Source of the DNA: Asterias rubens
Taxonomy: Eukaryota > Echinodermata > Asteroidea > Forcipulatida > Asteriidae
Assembly: GCF_902459465.1 (NCBI RefSeq)
Contig: NC_047064.1
Span: 7,714,762 to 7,778,761, forward strand
Length of the DNA: 64,000 nt
Direction of reading: 5' to 3'
Shown here: positions 33,501 to 48,500 of the stretch, one piece after another
Numbering within the stretch: the first letter of the stretch is position 1
Layout of the letters: each line of letters opens with the position of its first letter
Notes under the pieces: model-generated
Databases searched by the model: none
Told to the model about the DNA's origin: nothing
What the model saw: only the letters and a program-made list of their open reading frames with translations
Position numbers and translations under genes: made by a program

Positions 33501-36500
33501 TCTATAGTCTTTATTACAATTTCTAGGGAGTCGGCCAACCATTTGAAACCATTTAACTGCATGGATCATGGTGCAACTGATCAAGTGCAGAACCTGGGTC
33601 CTACTGATTTCCGCTAAGGTCGGCACAGTTATTCTGTCAATCACAAGTTGCCATTAATTAGTAACGTAGTAGGAGGGTTAATGATTCAGAAGACGGTAGT
33701 ATTTGGCCTATTATGACTTGTTGTAGACATCACATTGGTGTATAAGGAGGCCCTAAATATTTTGTACTTTTATAAAAAGTCACTTCATTTTTACAAAGAC
33801 CAACTTGAAACTAGGTTAATGTAAGTTTGTCAAAGAAATCATAATGGGGTGGGGATATGTTTTGCATTATTTACACTCTAGTTAAGGAAAAACCTCTTGT
33901 AGACATCACATTGGTGTATAAGGAGGCCCTAAATATTTTGTACTTTTATAAAAAGTCACTTCATTTTTACAAAGACCAACTTGAAACTAGGTTAATGTAA
34001 GTTTGTCAAAGAAATCATAATGGGGTGGGGATATGTTTTACATTATTTACACTCTAGTTAAGGAAAAACCTCTCTTTACATCCTTAGCTTGCACAGTTCA
34101 ATAAAATTCAATTTGTTTTTTAATTCCTCTATAAATATGCACAGTCTATATATTCACCCCTTTTAGGCCGTTTGACCTTGCTCTTGATCAACTCCTTATT
34201 TTACCATTGACCTTTGACCTTTCCATTGGATACTATAGCTTGCCTTGTGTAACCCGAGCAAACAGCCGAGTGATAAGTGCAACGCAGTTTGCCCTTTGTC
34301 CCGATGTACATCGGGACGATAACGCCGGCCTGCTAAATAGTTTTAATAAAGTTAAGCGATTGTGCCGTGTGATTATCTGTGTGGACACGGAAATATTTCA
34401 AGTAGATGTAGATCTATCAAAGACTGAGCATGCAGTAACCACGGAGCCAGCTTTATGGAACTCTGATTATGAGATGATGCTCTCTGTGTTGCTGATTCCA
34501 TATCTCTTTAGAGGATCTGTAATGGTGTACTGTGTTGGGGTCAGGGTGTGCTTTGGGGTGGTAGTGGTTGCAGGCAGGCAGGCCTGATACTACATGGAGG
34601 CAACGAAGAAGATTGTCTCCATGCCCCCATGGTCATTGCCTTGGTGTCTTTGAATTGCTCCAATAGAAATTAACAATTTCCCTCATAGGGTACACTTTTT
34701 CCAAGGAGAAATGCCTTGGTGCCCTTGCCCTTTCAAAAAAGAAGCATTTACGAAAAAACAACAAACTCAAACAATTTCAGGAAATCAGTCATTAGAATTG
34801 AGAAGACAAACAGAAATTTGGAAAGTCAACCTTGTACGGAAATTAGCGCCAATTATTGGAACATGGCATTCTTGTTACTTGTTTTGTTTGGTTAGAAAGA
34901 GGAGACATTTTCATCTAGAAAAAGGATTCACTGCCTGAGAATAAGATGGTACACTAAAAAATTCACTACATCATGGGTAACTTCTGAGAGCTTTGGGGAG
35001 AAATTCATCTGAGTGGCCCTTGGAATTTACATATGAAAGGCCTTTTTTTTTGGGGGGGGGGGTGCTGTGATCTCTAAGCCCCCAAAGGCAGGAAGGGCAC
35101 TGGAATGTTGTTGGGGGTGTGTTGTGTACCCCTCACAATGTCACTGGATTGTCATCCCCTGTTAAGGAGAGGTGGGACCTTATTGTATGGGCCTCAAAAG
35201 CAGGGGTGTTTTGTTGTGGTTTGCGCTCGCTCGGACAAAAACGTTTCAGCTATTCTCTTCTGGTTTTTCATCTCTTGAGGCAACATTCCAGTTTATGGTA
35301 ACTGCTGCTTATCATTGTCATCTCCCTCTTGCATAATATAACCCAGCCCTTGTACCATGGTTGGAGGTTGGAGTAACAGTAAACCATAGAGGTAGAAAGT
35401 AAACTAAATAAGTTAATTCAGAGAGTATTTAGATAGAAAAAGATAGGAAGACTTGACTGTTATAGGACACTGTTCTGAAAACCACAACAGATACAGAGTG
35501 TGGGCAAAACCAAACTCTGGGTTAGGGTGTGGCTTCTTCTAGCCTTGCCCTATGCTTCTTGTTGTAGTGGACAGTGCATTCTGCTGTCCCGTGTACAGGT
35601 AGATAATAAGAAAGGCAATAATTGAAAAAAAGTCTCAAACCCCTGTTTTCAGTTCAGTTTTTTGAGTCGATGATATATCAGGTATGATCTGAAACAACTG
35701 TAAGTAAATGCAGCTGTCTGATCATGATTGATCATCATGATGCTTCAAAGTTTGAAACGGACTAGAATTAATAATGCTGTTAAAGGAAAGGTGATCACAC
35801 AATTACACTAGGTCCCAAAAACCGAAGGTATATCAGTCCCCTTAGACAGAGGCAGAAGTCTGTCTTTCCACATACATGTAGCACCTCTTTAAATCCAGAA
35901 AGATGAATGATTTCATTTCAAAAAGTTCAAAGCTTGGAAAGATCAAACTAGAATTTACACAGAATAACGAGTGTGAGGCTTCATTATTTGAAAAACAAGC
36001 AGCCCTTTCAGTTCAGTTGGGACGAGACTGGCAAGTTAATAACGCAAAGATCTCGTGACACAGATCCAGGTTCCAAACATTGTCTTTTTTTGAAGAACAT
36101 TAAGTAAACATTTTGCTGGCATTATTTATTGGAATTGTAAACAACTTTTGAAGTGGTCTAAAGTTTATAGTAGGCAATGATGGAAGACACACTGGGGGCC
36201 CCAGGTTAGGAATAAAAAATTGTGGAAACATTTGGTTTGGTTTTACTAGAAAATAATGATCGAGTTTAGTTTTTTTCTTCCTTAGCAAGATTGGAATTTT
36301 AACAAATTTGTGGGTGTTTTTTTTTCAAGTAGTTTTACTTTTTGTTTGTCAAGAAACAAACTTTACTAAAAACAAGAAATAAATCACCAAAGTTTTGTGT
36401 TTTCTTCATTCTTCATTCGATCAAGATAAAAAAAAATTACAAATTAGTTTTTTTTTTTAAGTGTTTGTCAGGAAACAAAATTAACTAAAAAAAACAAGAT

Positions 36501-39500
36501 ATAAAAAACCCTTTTTTTATCTTGTCTGTCAACAATCAGAGTAAAGTTTCTGTTCTTCTTGTCGAGAGTATACAAACGGGCACGATTGTCTTATGATGAG
36601 ACAATATGTATCCATGTTAGTGCCAGATGTTTCAGTTGATATTTTGCAAACGACACAATCTCATTTTATCAACGTTAATCTTATTTAGTTTATGGGGTTC
36701 CTATATAGCTTTACAGGAATCATCAAAGTGAAAGGGGATTATTATTAAGTTTGCATGGGGGCCTCGTTATCTCTGGCTTGGCGTCACTGAACTTAACTAA
36801 AGAATGTTGACAGTGCAGGGCATTGCTGAATGATTTGTCAAGTACATGTAGAAAAAGGACAATTCGTTCGCCAACTGTCTTTGCAAGGGGCCCTCTCAAA
36901 TTACAATTTGTATCAGAAAAAGTAGTGTTTGCTTTTAACGCGAGGGCAGTGTGTCTGAAAATCTACTATCATCAACATATTTAAGGATGTAGCAAAACAT
37001 TGAACCGTTTGAAATATTGACTTCAATATTTGAATACATGCAAATCATTTCAGATTAAAACTTGATTGTCTGCTTTTCTGTTGGAGGGTGTTATTTAAGC
37101 TTCCCCCAAAAAAGTATTTTTTTGTTGTTCAAATTTGTTTTAGGAACAGCCATTTCCCAAGACTGGAAAGAATCAAACTTAAGCCATTGGACACTTTCGG
37201 AACAGAAAAAAAAATATAATAATTCACAGATTTACAAACAACTTACAGGGTTTACAAAAGGTAATGGTGAAGGACTTGTCTTGAAATGTTTTTCCATGAA
37301 ATGCTTTACTTTTTGAGAAAACATTAAAACAATATAAATTCTCGATATCGAGAATTACGGATTTATTTTAAACACATGTCATGACACGGCGAAACAAGGG
37401 TGGGGTTTGCCGTTATTTTCTCCAGACTCCGATGACCGATTGAGCCTAAATTTTCACAGGTTTGTTATTTTATATATAATTTGTGAAACACGAAGTGTGG
37501 GCCTTGGATAATACTATTTACCGAAAGTGTCCAAAGGCTTTAAATGGGCTGTCGATTCTTCTACTTATTTCTTTTTTCCCCCAGTAAATGTCACCCATGG
37601 ATCAGAAAATCAGATTTTCTGTAAGAGCATAACTTTCTAAAAAACACACCAGGACCATGGAAAGGGCACCAGTGTCCATGGCCTCTGTGTTAATAATCAC
37701 ATACCTACTGTGTGGTTAACGATTGTTACTCAAAGCCAGCCAACCTTAGTTTTAGTAAAAAAAAAAAATCTCGGAACCGCCAGTATGCGTGTGGGTTTTT
37801 GTGACTTTGCATATTTTTGTCAAGGAAAATCAACTTCAACAGTTGTCTGCGTCAAAGGATCTGCTAGTCTCACAATAGAGCATGGACATAAATTGAGTGT
37901 CCTATTTGTTTGCCCTGTGGATTTTCGGGGGCTCCTGATGAAAGAGCTTTACTGATTCTTGTGCCTGATGGGGCCAGGTAACAACAATGAAAAGCAAAGA
38001 GGCATAGAGCAAGGACCAGCAAAGAGTTTGAGAAACATTGTTGAGGTGTGTACACTTTGGAGAATCGAGCAGGTATCCAGTATTTTTAAGGGGTCCGATT
38101 TTAGGTACTGTAAACAGGATTGAAGTTTCATCTTTGGGAAGGTGAGGCCTAATGAATTTTTGAAAAGGATGGACAATCTTAAAAGTCCAAAGCAATACTT
38201 TTGATGGGAGAAAGGAACAAGGCCAAGACTAAGGCATCAATGACCATGGTCGACGTGGCTTCAATAAGTTTTCGGAGGTGATTAGGGGCCATTAGCCTGG
38301 AAATACACTCAGACCCTGGAAGCCATGGCCTCTATTACCCGCGGTGCCCCTTCAAAACTTTCCGATAGATTTTTTTTATTTTCCCACTGGAACTCCCCTC
38401 TTTGAAATGAAAATGCCCTTGCCCTGATGAAGTTCCAACAAGGCAAGCACCATACAAATTTGATTGTTTTGGTTGTAGTTTCTCATTTTTTTTCACAAAG
38501 TGTGTAGTGTGGCGTCAACAAAAAATGTGTATGAATTCAACAACAGGAAAGGGTTAGGAATGCTTAGATTATAAACTGGTGCCATTCAGGGTCGGACAGT
38601 TGTTTTTTCTCTTGTTAGCGTGATTAAACAAAATCAACAGACCTCTGTAATATGTTTTTTTACCTCGTCCGAAAAAGTACAGTCATATTGTACACATATT
38701 AATTAATACATGCACGCTTTTCTCATTACCGAGTTGTGTCTATTTCATTGAGAACTTTCAGGTATGTTGGTTTGGGATACAGCAAATGCTATTGGAAAAT
38801 CTTTTGGAGCAAACTCTCCCTCAGAAATACAGTCACCTGGAAATTTAATATAAACTTGTTATTATGTGAGCATGCTTGCACACATGGTATTTTGCACCCA
38901 GACCAATCAGATACTCCAATGGCAAGTAAAGCTTTCTCACTGCAGTCCTCTCTATCAGTACGAAGAAGAAAAAAAAACATGGTGGTAAAAGAAACAGTTT
39001 TTCAATACAAATGGGACGTGTTTACTGTTATCTTTGGTGCAGGACTGCTGTTCAGACTTTGCCCATTCTAGTTGAATTCTCTTTTGCAGTAAAGAAGATT
39101 GATTTTTTGATACAAATGGCTGGTCTTTATTAGCAAGTGTTAGATTTACCAAAAAGAGAATGCATTCGTAGTAAAGCAGTTTCATCACTGGTAGCACAAG
39201 GACATTGGATTTATTGGATACAAAACGCTTATTATGAAATTGAAAAATGGGTATAGCTTTTGTGAATTAATTTCACATTGTTAACCATGTGAGTACTAGC
39301 CAAGCCATCTGGCAAAGGTGGGCTTGGGTGGGGGGGGGGAGGTTTGTGGAGGCTGGGGGACACAATTAAACTGTTATTTACACCGATAAATCACTTTAAA
39401 TTTTTCATGAATGTTAATGGAGTCTTTATTACTCATACTGCTTAGGTCTACCTACATTGCATGCAAGAAAAATAGATGACCCAAAAGCTACATTAGGAAA

Positions 39501-42500
39501 GTTTTGGGGTTTGGTTTTCTTTGTTTTCATGGTAAATTAATGTGCATGTGTGGAACATCCAAACGCCATGATTCATTCTAAGATGTAACCCAGCATGCAG
39601 GCCCTAATGTACCGCATTCTGTAACGAGAAATTATGCCGCGTGCACGATGGCTGACCCATGATTAATATTTTTTTTAAAGAACCAGACCAGGCGAGGTAT
39701 GCGTTTGATATTAAAAATTATCAATGAAAGCACTGCCAGCCATATAGTGAGAACCTAAACATGTGGAGGCCTGGCTAGAAAAATTGATCTGGTGTGAAAA
39801 GACGAGCGAGGGGTTGTCATTGGCCTCATGGTTTTCCCCCATTGTGAGGTAATGCCAACCCAAGGTTTATCTTTGGAACGATTGGTGCGCATTATGCGAT
39901 GTCAATGGCGGCGCCCTGAAATAAAGATGGCGCGCACCGTACGTAGTATTTTTTTAAACTTGGTTCTTGCTGTATGTAGTCCTCTTTTCTACAGCATTTC
40001 TTCGACTAATTAACTTTGTTACTTTCAATCTTAATTATAAATCTCCGAAAATACAATGTAATTATGTTTGTGACAAAGAAATAATACCGTATGCATGTCC
40101 GCCATTTTTAAAACCACTCGCCAACACCTCAGAAGTATGTTCGCCAACGGTGTCAGCGCACAACTTGTTCCACTTGAAATTGTTGGCAAACGTGCGCAAG
40201 CGCGAGTGGAATGCACCCCTAGTAGTAGCTCCCTGAAACTCAAGGAATCACACACCAGGCTGGCTGCCATGGTTTAGCTAGCCAGGCACAGGCAAGCCCT
40301 TTACCCACTAACAGACCAGGTTGATTAATGTGGCAAAGGTAGTTTACATAGCACTTGGCATCAGATAGTGTTGATGCTAGGACTTTGCCTGGGTGGCCTT
40401 TCTCCAAACAGTGGGGTCAAAGGTTATCCACAGACAGGGCGGAGGCGCCAGAGGATGATTGGGAACAAACCCCTCCACTGGCTCTGCCTGGCTCTGCCTG
40501 CAGTCGACTCCCGAGCATCAAAGCTTAATGTTTATCTCCGACTATCAATGGAATGTACAAATTTTTGATATGCTATCAAAACCGTTTTTTTTTTCTTATC
40601 TCGCATGCTTAGAAACATCTTGATATTACAATGATGTTGATGACATCCACTCTATGATAAATAAGTATTCAATACAGTTTGGAAAGTACAATGCATTCAT
40701 TGTTTGATTTGGAATCACTTGAAGAGAAAAGGCTACACACTTTGATAATGTTTTTTTTTTTCAATTAGTTTTTGGTCAAAACAACATTTTTCAGATTTTT
40801 CATGACAGCATGCATTTGAGTAGTGCTGCTGTGTGATTAGAAGTCTGCTTAGTGCAAAGTTCCGTCATCAATCAACGATAGTATAAAGTAGCTTACGTGC
40901 ATAACTATGAATGGGACTACATTTTGGGGTGTAAAATTTACACATTTCATGTGAACTGTTACAGAAAACCCTTGCAAAACATCATCTGCAAGTTTACTGT
41001 TATTAATAGTGTAGTCTTATCCTTCACACCATGCAAAGCTTCAAACTACACTCTCCAATCTCGTCTCGTATTTTTGCTTAATATTCATACTCAAAATTTT
41101 CCCAAAAATTAAAACATACACATATATATTTGTGTGTTTTATGCAGTCGAGGTATTCTGGCGCGACGCAGGCCCAACCATCACAACAAAAGCAGTCTTTC
41201 ATATCCATACAACTCCCATGTTTCTTTTCTTGGGGGGCCGTTATTAGATTACAGTAGTTTAGACTCAAGGTCTATTGGTACAGCTCGGCAGCCTGGGTCG
41301 AGGTGTCGTTGACCCCTGGCTGCCTCCTAAATGACTGGACGCACCTGCGTAACTACTATCCAGTTAGCTACAGGCCCCTGCAGTTAACTGCATTACTGCA
41401 CCCAGAATGTATTTCTCTACATATCTACATTCTTATTGGAGATCACACTTTTCTATCGACCACTTCCATTAAACAGATTTATTTTTTTACTTTATACCCT
41501 TCCCTCCACCCCCCCCCCTTCCTCGCTCGCTCTGTCTCGCTAAATACAGAATATAATTTTTCATGCAATTACACCTACCGGCATGGGAGATGTGTGTGTG
41601 TAGCTAGAGGTATGCTTCGCATGGATGTATGGACATCATGTACAAGCTCTATGCAAAAAACGGCAGGCAATTTGCATTGTACATGCATGATTTTGTTAAA
41701 GCCGGTCTCGCCCAAGGTTAAAGATGAAGATGCCCTTATCATTTTTGTTCGTCTTCTTATCTTCCGCTCGCTGTATTAAAGGGATGATGTATTCACATCA
41801 CATTTTTTTTTCTCCCAGTTGGTAGCTTCTTTCAGCTTCAACAAAACATGAGTCATTAAATTACTTGTTTATTTGCATAATGAGGAAGTTATTAATATCA
41901 ACCAATTGTGTTTGAAAGTGTTTTTGAAACCATGAATTTTAACTTCACTTTTCTACAACAATAGGTCACATCTGGGAGGAATAAAAATTCATAAATACAA
42001 AAACCAGACAAAGTAAATAAAGATTTTAAGTTTGTAACAAACAGGCAGGGATCAAAGTAGAATTAACATAAAGTTACAAGACCTCAGGTGCATCCTCTAT
42101 TAATAAAAAACGACAAACAGGAAAAAAAATGGCAAATCTGAATTCATCCCGACCCAAGAATTTGTCCCAAGGAGTAGGGTGACGGTGGAGGATGTCTACA
42201 TGGAGGCAGAAGTCTGAGCTGTTCATGGGACTGAAATTCATATTGTTGTCTTGTCAAGCTTTATTTTTCTCTTGTTTTTTTTCTCTTCGTTTATGCGATG
42301 CGCCCCGAGGGGGTCTCGGCTGATGTCGCCAAGCAGAATCTCTCTGGGGTCAATGAGATAGGGACTGGGGGTCATCAACATGAGATAAAGACGGAACAAC
42401 CGAGGACATCTTGGGAAAGATATTAGGGGATAGATCTCCTTCGGTTTTAAAGACGGATTGAATGGAAGGAAGTGTGATGTGCTCGGGCAATTTTGGCTTC

Positions 42501-45500
42501 CAGCTATTTATGTGTGTTATTCCCATTTTCCCAGCGCATGTAGAGAATGTTGATGTTGAACTCTCGAAAGGCACCAGACAACATTTTTTATTTTTTCATC
42601 CGTCGTTCTGATCTTGTATGGTCACGCAGGGTTTCTTTGATATAAAGAAAATAGCCTCTTTCAATTTCGGATCATTTAAATTGCAACATTAAATCTTGGT
42701 GTGTACTGACACTTAATTTTTGAATGGTTTTTATCTAGATTTGTAAATCGAATGTAATTTTTCTCTACCTCTACTCAGTATAAAAGTGTACATGTACATG
42801 AATTTTCGGGTCGCAGCTTCTCGGGTCACAGCTTCTCATGGTCACCTCACCTCAACTTCTTACCCCCTATTATAAACTTGAACCCTGGCTGGAACATCTT
42901 TTAACCCAATAAGGATACCATTACTTTCCTGTCAGATAAGAGAATCTACTGGGTCTGAGCCAACACTCCCTGCGAAGTACCACTACACCAACTCAATTCC
43001 ATAGAATGACTATCACACACTCAAAGCTCTGTCTAAAATCAGAAGGGTGGAACCAACTTAAATTGATACAAAATCAAAATGATCTATCCCTGACCACATA
43101 TTTTAAAAGTGCTCCAAAAAGAGGAGAATTTGATCTGAGGCCTCGCCCCACCCACTCCTCCAGTACTCCACTAGTGCCGGTGTCTAAATGGTAGGGTAGG
43201 TGCACTGACCCAGTGTTGGGGATATGACCTAGTTTGAACTAGGGGGGGGGGGGGAGGGTGGAGGAAGCACACCACTGCCAAGTTTCATCAGTGTCAGGTC
43301 CCATTCGATTTCTTTTCCAAGTGTGTGTTCTTTTTGGTTTTGGTTTTTGGCTTTTTAGAAGAAAAGCCTGTAGCTACACTTTTGCAAATTTGTGCTTGAT
43401 GGAATTTTTGCCGTTCGTCTGACATGGATATTTGAAGCTGGGAATATTAATCATGTTTGTATGCTGGCATAAGCTTTTGTTAGTGTGTTGAAGTTGTTTT
43501 TTAGGTTGGGGTAGGCGCCATGTTTTCCGTACATTGAAAAAAGTATTTAAAAAAGAAGACAAAAAGGGAATATTTGGTTTCGAAAATCAAAACGCAAGAT
43601 GGAGAGTAAAATTAATATTATTTTTTTGAATTTTGTTTTCCGTCTTCTTCAAGACTTGATTGTGGATTGTTCCCCAGTCACCAGTGAAAAATGCCAGCTA
43701 TTTACAAGTATTAAATTGAGATCTACTCTGTCTAATGTTAGCTACAGTTTGCCTACATGACATGTACATGGAAATCTTTCTCCAAACAAACCAAGGAAGC
43801 CGAGTAATTACTGTGATGGGAAAAAAGTAATTAGAAAGAAGTCGACCCTGTCAGATGCTAATAAGGAGTTTGTTTATGTGATCAACTTCTTGATATATAT
43901 TCCATTTGAATTGCTTTAGGAGGAATGTTCCAGTTGATCTTCTCATATACGAGTGGCGCTAAGAATCACCGGAATGACTTTAACAGATTGAATACATTTC
44001 CGATTCACAATCGCCTGCAGTGCAAGATAAAAACTTCAAATGGCATGAAAATAATCTGGTTTAAAGGTAGATGATGATGACTTGTTGGAACACGTCGATT
44101 GATCCTTTAAATACTGTCTATTATTTTGCTCTCCAAACAGGCCTAGAATGTCATCTTTGAGACGACAAGGCCATTGCTATTTTTCAAAAGGGCACTTCCA
44201 TTTGGAAGATTTGAAGTGTATTGGAAACCTTTGTAGGGGCACCAATGCCAAGACCAGGGCAACAGATGCAGGGAATTTGTGGTTGTGCATGTGTGTAGTA
44301 CTCCACTTTGCTAGTCTTTCTTGGCTCAAACAGCTAGCGCAAAAATTAGCGCTTGCCCTGGTGATCACTAGTGCAGAATGCGGGGGTAAGCAAAGTTGTG
44401 AAATTTGGCCCTGGTGTAACATGATGTCATCTAAATGTAACAGCTTGACATTTTGATTAATATTCACACTGCTAATCTTCAGGGAAACGTTAGTTTGGAG
44501 AGAAAATATTCAGTCCTTGGAAACTGTAACTATACTGCCTTACGAATTGTTAGATTCGTTAATAGTTTCCATATTTTTGATCCCCTTGGCTTGTTTGTTC
44601 TCAATGAATGTTATTGAAGGCCAGGGATGCCCTTTGAAGAGAGACCATGACCTTCCAGAGCATGTAGTAGCCTTCAAACTAGGCTAACCAAACAAGATGG
44701 TTGCTCTAATAGGCAATTAAAAAAGAAAACCTGAAATGTAAAAGAGAAAAAAAGACAGTGTTGTAGTGTGCATGATAGCATGGCAATGTTTATGGCCTTT
44801 TTATGGGAGTTAGTCAACCGCGATTCCCTTTGGGTCTCATTTGGGAAAATGTGTTTTTTTTCAAAAGAAATTTTGCTTGGTGGAATCGTTGACTTGGATG
44901 ATGCAAGAGAAATGTACTTGAGTTTGACTCAAATTATGTTTTGCCATTTTAATGAATTTTTCAGGGAGTGTTAAAGTGGGGGGGGGGAATTATGTTGAAT
45001 TTGTGCTGAATTTGATTAGTTTTTAAGCTGTTGTGAAAAACTACTGGTTATCATGAAGTGATGTGGGAAAAAATGAAGTTTTGATCTTGACGTTGGGACA
45101 CCAGTCTGGCCTTGGATTCCTACATGGCAGTCAGGATGTGTTTCATGTGCCACTGTGCAATGTGTCCACCCAGACATTATGGTTTTCTCAAATTGATGTG
45201 TCCTTCACCAATTAAGAACTGCCTTGTCCTTTTGAGAATGAAAATCCAGACCTTTAGATTCCTTGGGGTATCGCTAACATGTGTGACTTTACTGATCTGA
45301 CTTCAGAGAAAATTGACTTTGCAAGATGTTGCAAGTTTTATCATCAGGCCAATGCATGTAGAGTGTACAGATTTCCCTCCAACAAATGTCCATAGTAACT
45401 AGTGAAATGGTTCCAGAAACCAAGGTCTGCCCTTAACTTTTTCAGCAGCTAGGACCAGTTAGTTTGTCATTATTGACTAGTCCCTCTGCTTTTTTACTGG

Positions 45501-48500
45501 TCCATGGTTCATATAAAATGAGGCTTTTAGGGATGATTTTCTTTATTGGACCACTCGGTGATGGTTTTGACTGATGTTTTTACTATCAAATTTTGGCCGA
45601 CAGACCTCGGGTAAGGTCGCAAGTTGTAGGCATCTTGTCTTAAATTGTCAATAAATTCAATTATTTTGATGAATGTTATATTAAGAAGAAACTGAACCGG
45701 AAAGGAGCAACAATTTGTAGTTTATAGCAGTAGTGGACTTAATCCATTCTTATGAGTTTTGTGAGTTGTGGCAATGCAATGGTGGATTGCCGATACTCAC
45801 AAAAGTGATAAAATCTACTTTGCAGATAGTTATTATTGTTTTTTTTTTACTTCTCTGGCTATTTCCCTTCGAGCTTTGGGTCTCAAGATTCCCAATCTAC
45901 TCAAAGGCTGTCAGATTAATCAGAAAGACAACTTCTCCAAAAGAACAAACCAAGAAAGCAATGTAAAATCTGTCACATCACATATTTATTTGTAATGAAT
46001 GATACATAATTCTGAACCACTTAAAAAATTGTTTACATTCATGTGAAGAAGAAAAATTAATCAGATATAATTTTACAAGGCCCTGGATCATCTTGACTAT
46101 TCCTTGTAATTACAGCTACAGATGATAACAGCTTGACCAAAGGGCAGGACTTTTTTCCCGTTTCTTTGGGCCTGAGTTAATGGGCGCCAGTCACCATTCT
46201 TCCCTGCCAGTTATAATAAATCAAACTCCTGTTTGATAATTTCCAGTTGTGACAACTCTGCTCAGTTTGTGGCAAGTAGGGGTAGGCTTTGGGTAAAGTG
46301 GAATCTGTAATACCCGCCTCAATAGCGAAGTCTGTAACACAGTACGGCCCTTGTGATTCTAATGGAATTCTGTTTGAGAGAGAAATAAAGGAAGGGGAAG
46401 AAAGAAACACCATGGTGGCAGACAGCAGTCTTTTGGTCAAAGATGCTCTCCAATGGAATGTTTGCCTCCTATTAGGGGCCAATCAGTAGGCCCTGGCAGC
46501 GGCTCAACTTTCCCCCTGACATTCTGCTCTGGTAGCCAACAGGGTGCCACCATTTGTGGACTGCCTATGCCCAGAAGAAAGGCCATCCTGATGATGAAGC
46601 CTTGGTTTGTAAAGGATTGTTAGGGCTACCCACACTCCCTGGGCATTCTTCTCTTCATGGCCAAACAGAACCTCCTTGTGTAATGTATTAGGCTGCTGGC
46701 TATTCCGCTGCATAATGGGCCCTCACTTTTATACAGGGGCCTACAACCCTTAAAAAAGAGAGAGAGAGAGAGAGAGAGAGGGGTAGGGAATGAAAGCCTA
46801 AATGGAGCCAGCGTGGTGTTTTCTCTTTTCTTCTGAAAGCAATAGGAGAGTGTGATGGCTAGATGGAGGTATGGAGGAATTATGTTAGTTTTGTAAAGGC
46901 TCTATTTGAGGGGAGTAGGGCATTGTGAGAGGCAGGGGTATGTCCAGTGAAGCGTGGGTCAGCTCAAAGGACCTGTTTACTTAAAGGCCCCCTGTGTGCT
47001 TATCACAAGGGTGGACTCCCACTGTGGCCAGCCAGAGCCTTTCATTGGGAATGACTGGGCTTGTGTATAGCTCTCCCAACTCGCCAGTCATCTAGCCCTC
47101 AAAACACATTCACACTGTACACACACCCAGCACTCTCTCTCTAGACTGGCATTCCTTGGGTAAGGTTTATGCAGTGTGTGTTGCATGCTTGGGTCTCTCC
47201 AGTACCACCTTGTTAGAGTCTTTGATCAGTGCCGACCCACAATGACATTGGCACCCATCTGCTTTCCTTTCATGTCACTTGCAGCTTGGAGCTGTGCGCC
47301 TTGCAGGGATCAAACTGCACCGCCAGTTATTAAAATAAAATATAAAAACATATCGTTGGAGAGGGAAAAAAGGTGACATTTACTGCAAGGGTCAAATATT
47401 GCAGTATAAAACTTATTATTATGACGATTCCCTCTTGCATTGAGGCTAAAACATAAATCATTTTGGACTGCTCTTACACGAGAGTTTATGTGTAGAGCTG
47501 TTGCCCTGTGTTTGAGTTGGTGAAACTCAATCAACCTTCTGACATTCTGTATATAGTAAACTAGCCTGACATACAATACCTTGATCTATACATAGTCAAG
47601 ATCTGGAACATTGAAACATAACCAGGGGTTTCCCCTAGCAGAAGCTAGCGTATCGGGCCGATGTGCGCAAATTCTGTGTCGATCCGCGCAAATTTCGCCA
47701 ATATGCAAACAAAATAACCAATAACATTCAGAAAAAAAAACATCAAAAGAAAACCATCTGGTATATTCCAGATTGTACAGTAGGGGTTTTAAAACCAAAA
47801 CACCAAGCGGAAAACATTATGAAGACTTTAATTCAATTTAGCCTGGTTTTGGCAAAAATCCAGGCTTCAACAGTGGCCCTCTGGGCAACAGAGCTGTATA
47901 GGGACCCATTTCATACATTTACAAAATAAATTTTAATACCACTGGAGTTTAATTCATTTTTTATTTACACTATTTGTTTTTTCTTCAAATAAAAATGTTG
48001 TGGCATTGCACTAAACTTGTGTAATTTTGACTGCAAGCAAGGTGTTCTAGTCAACTTTAAAGTGCTGTTAAGTGGAAGGTCAGGTACATGTGCATTTTGG
48101 AAGTGGATAAACACACAGTGCTATGTCGATGTTCAAATTTATTACCGACAGAGTTACACTGTGTTTACACTGTAAACAGGTTCAATCGATCTCAGGATGA
48201 TCAGTACATTTACAGTACGGCTCAAGTTCAGTAATGAGTGTCACTGAATGTCGGAGTTGATCTCGAGCAAACTTCAAGAGGGCGCTGTTACCAAATTTTG
48301 AGAAACCTTTAATTTGAAGAGAGTCCCTAGCTAGTAAGAAAAACAAAGCAGTTTGTGTAATTTTGTTATCTGACCCTTAGGCCTACACCTTTTCCAAATT
48401 GTACGCTATAGTTTTCTGCGAGTTCCATATTAGTTTTTACCCGAGATTATCCGGACAAGAACGGTGCTCATGTATGTGTTGTGAGCATGATGCCTTTATT

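Larger units (their letters stand above)
23843..33720 (+). other. SMAD6: Inhibitory Smad intron 3, first part
   Basis: No coding exon recognised. It holds a G-quadruplex-type run (25185-25217), repeats at 25233-25440, 25867-26263, 27258-27502 and 32653-32783, and a poly-G run at about 27033-27050. Repeat-free, compositionally balanced blocks at 29640-30010 and 33025-33185 are candidate enhancers. Confidence 0.6.

Noticed and set aside
34207..34587. 126-aa plus-strand ORF inside the Smad intron
   Set aside because: No recognisable domain, no splice context linking it to either neighbour, and it runs into a family C repeat at its end. More likely a chance frame in a CpG-richer block.
41303..41779. 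158-aa plus-strand ORF in intron 3
   Set aside because: Crosses a poly-C run and low-complexity sequence; the composition is not protein-like and I see no motif.
44148..44456. 102-aa ORFs on both strands
   Set aside because: The frame lies largely in a family H repeat; both strands are open, typical of a repeat with few stops.
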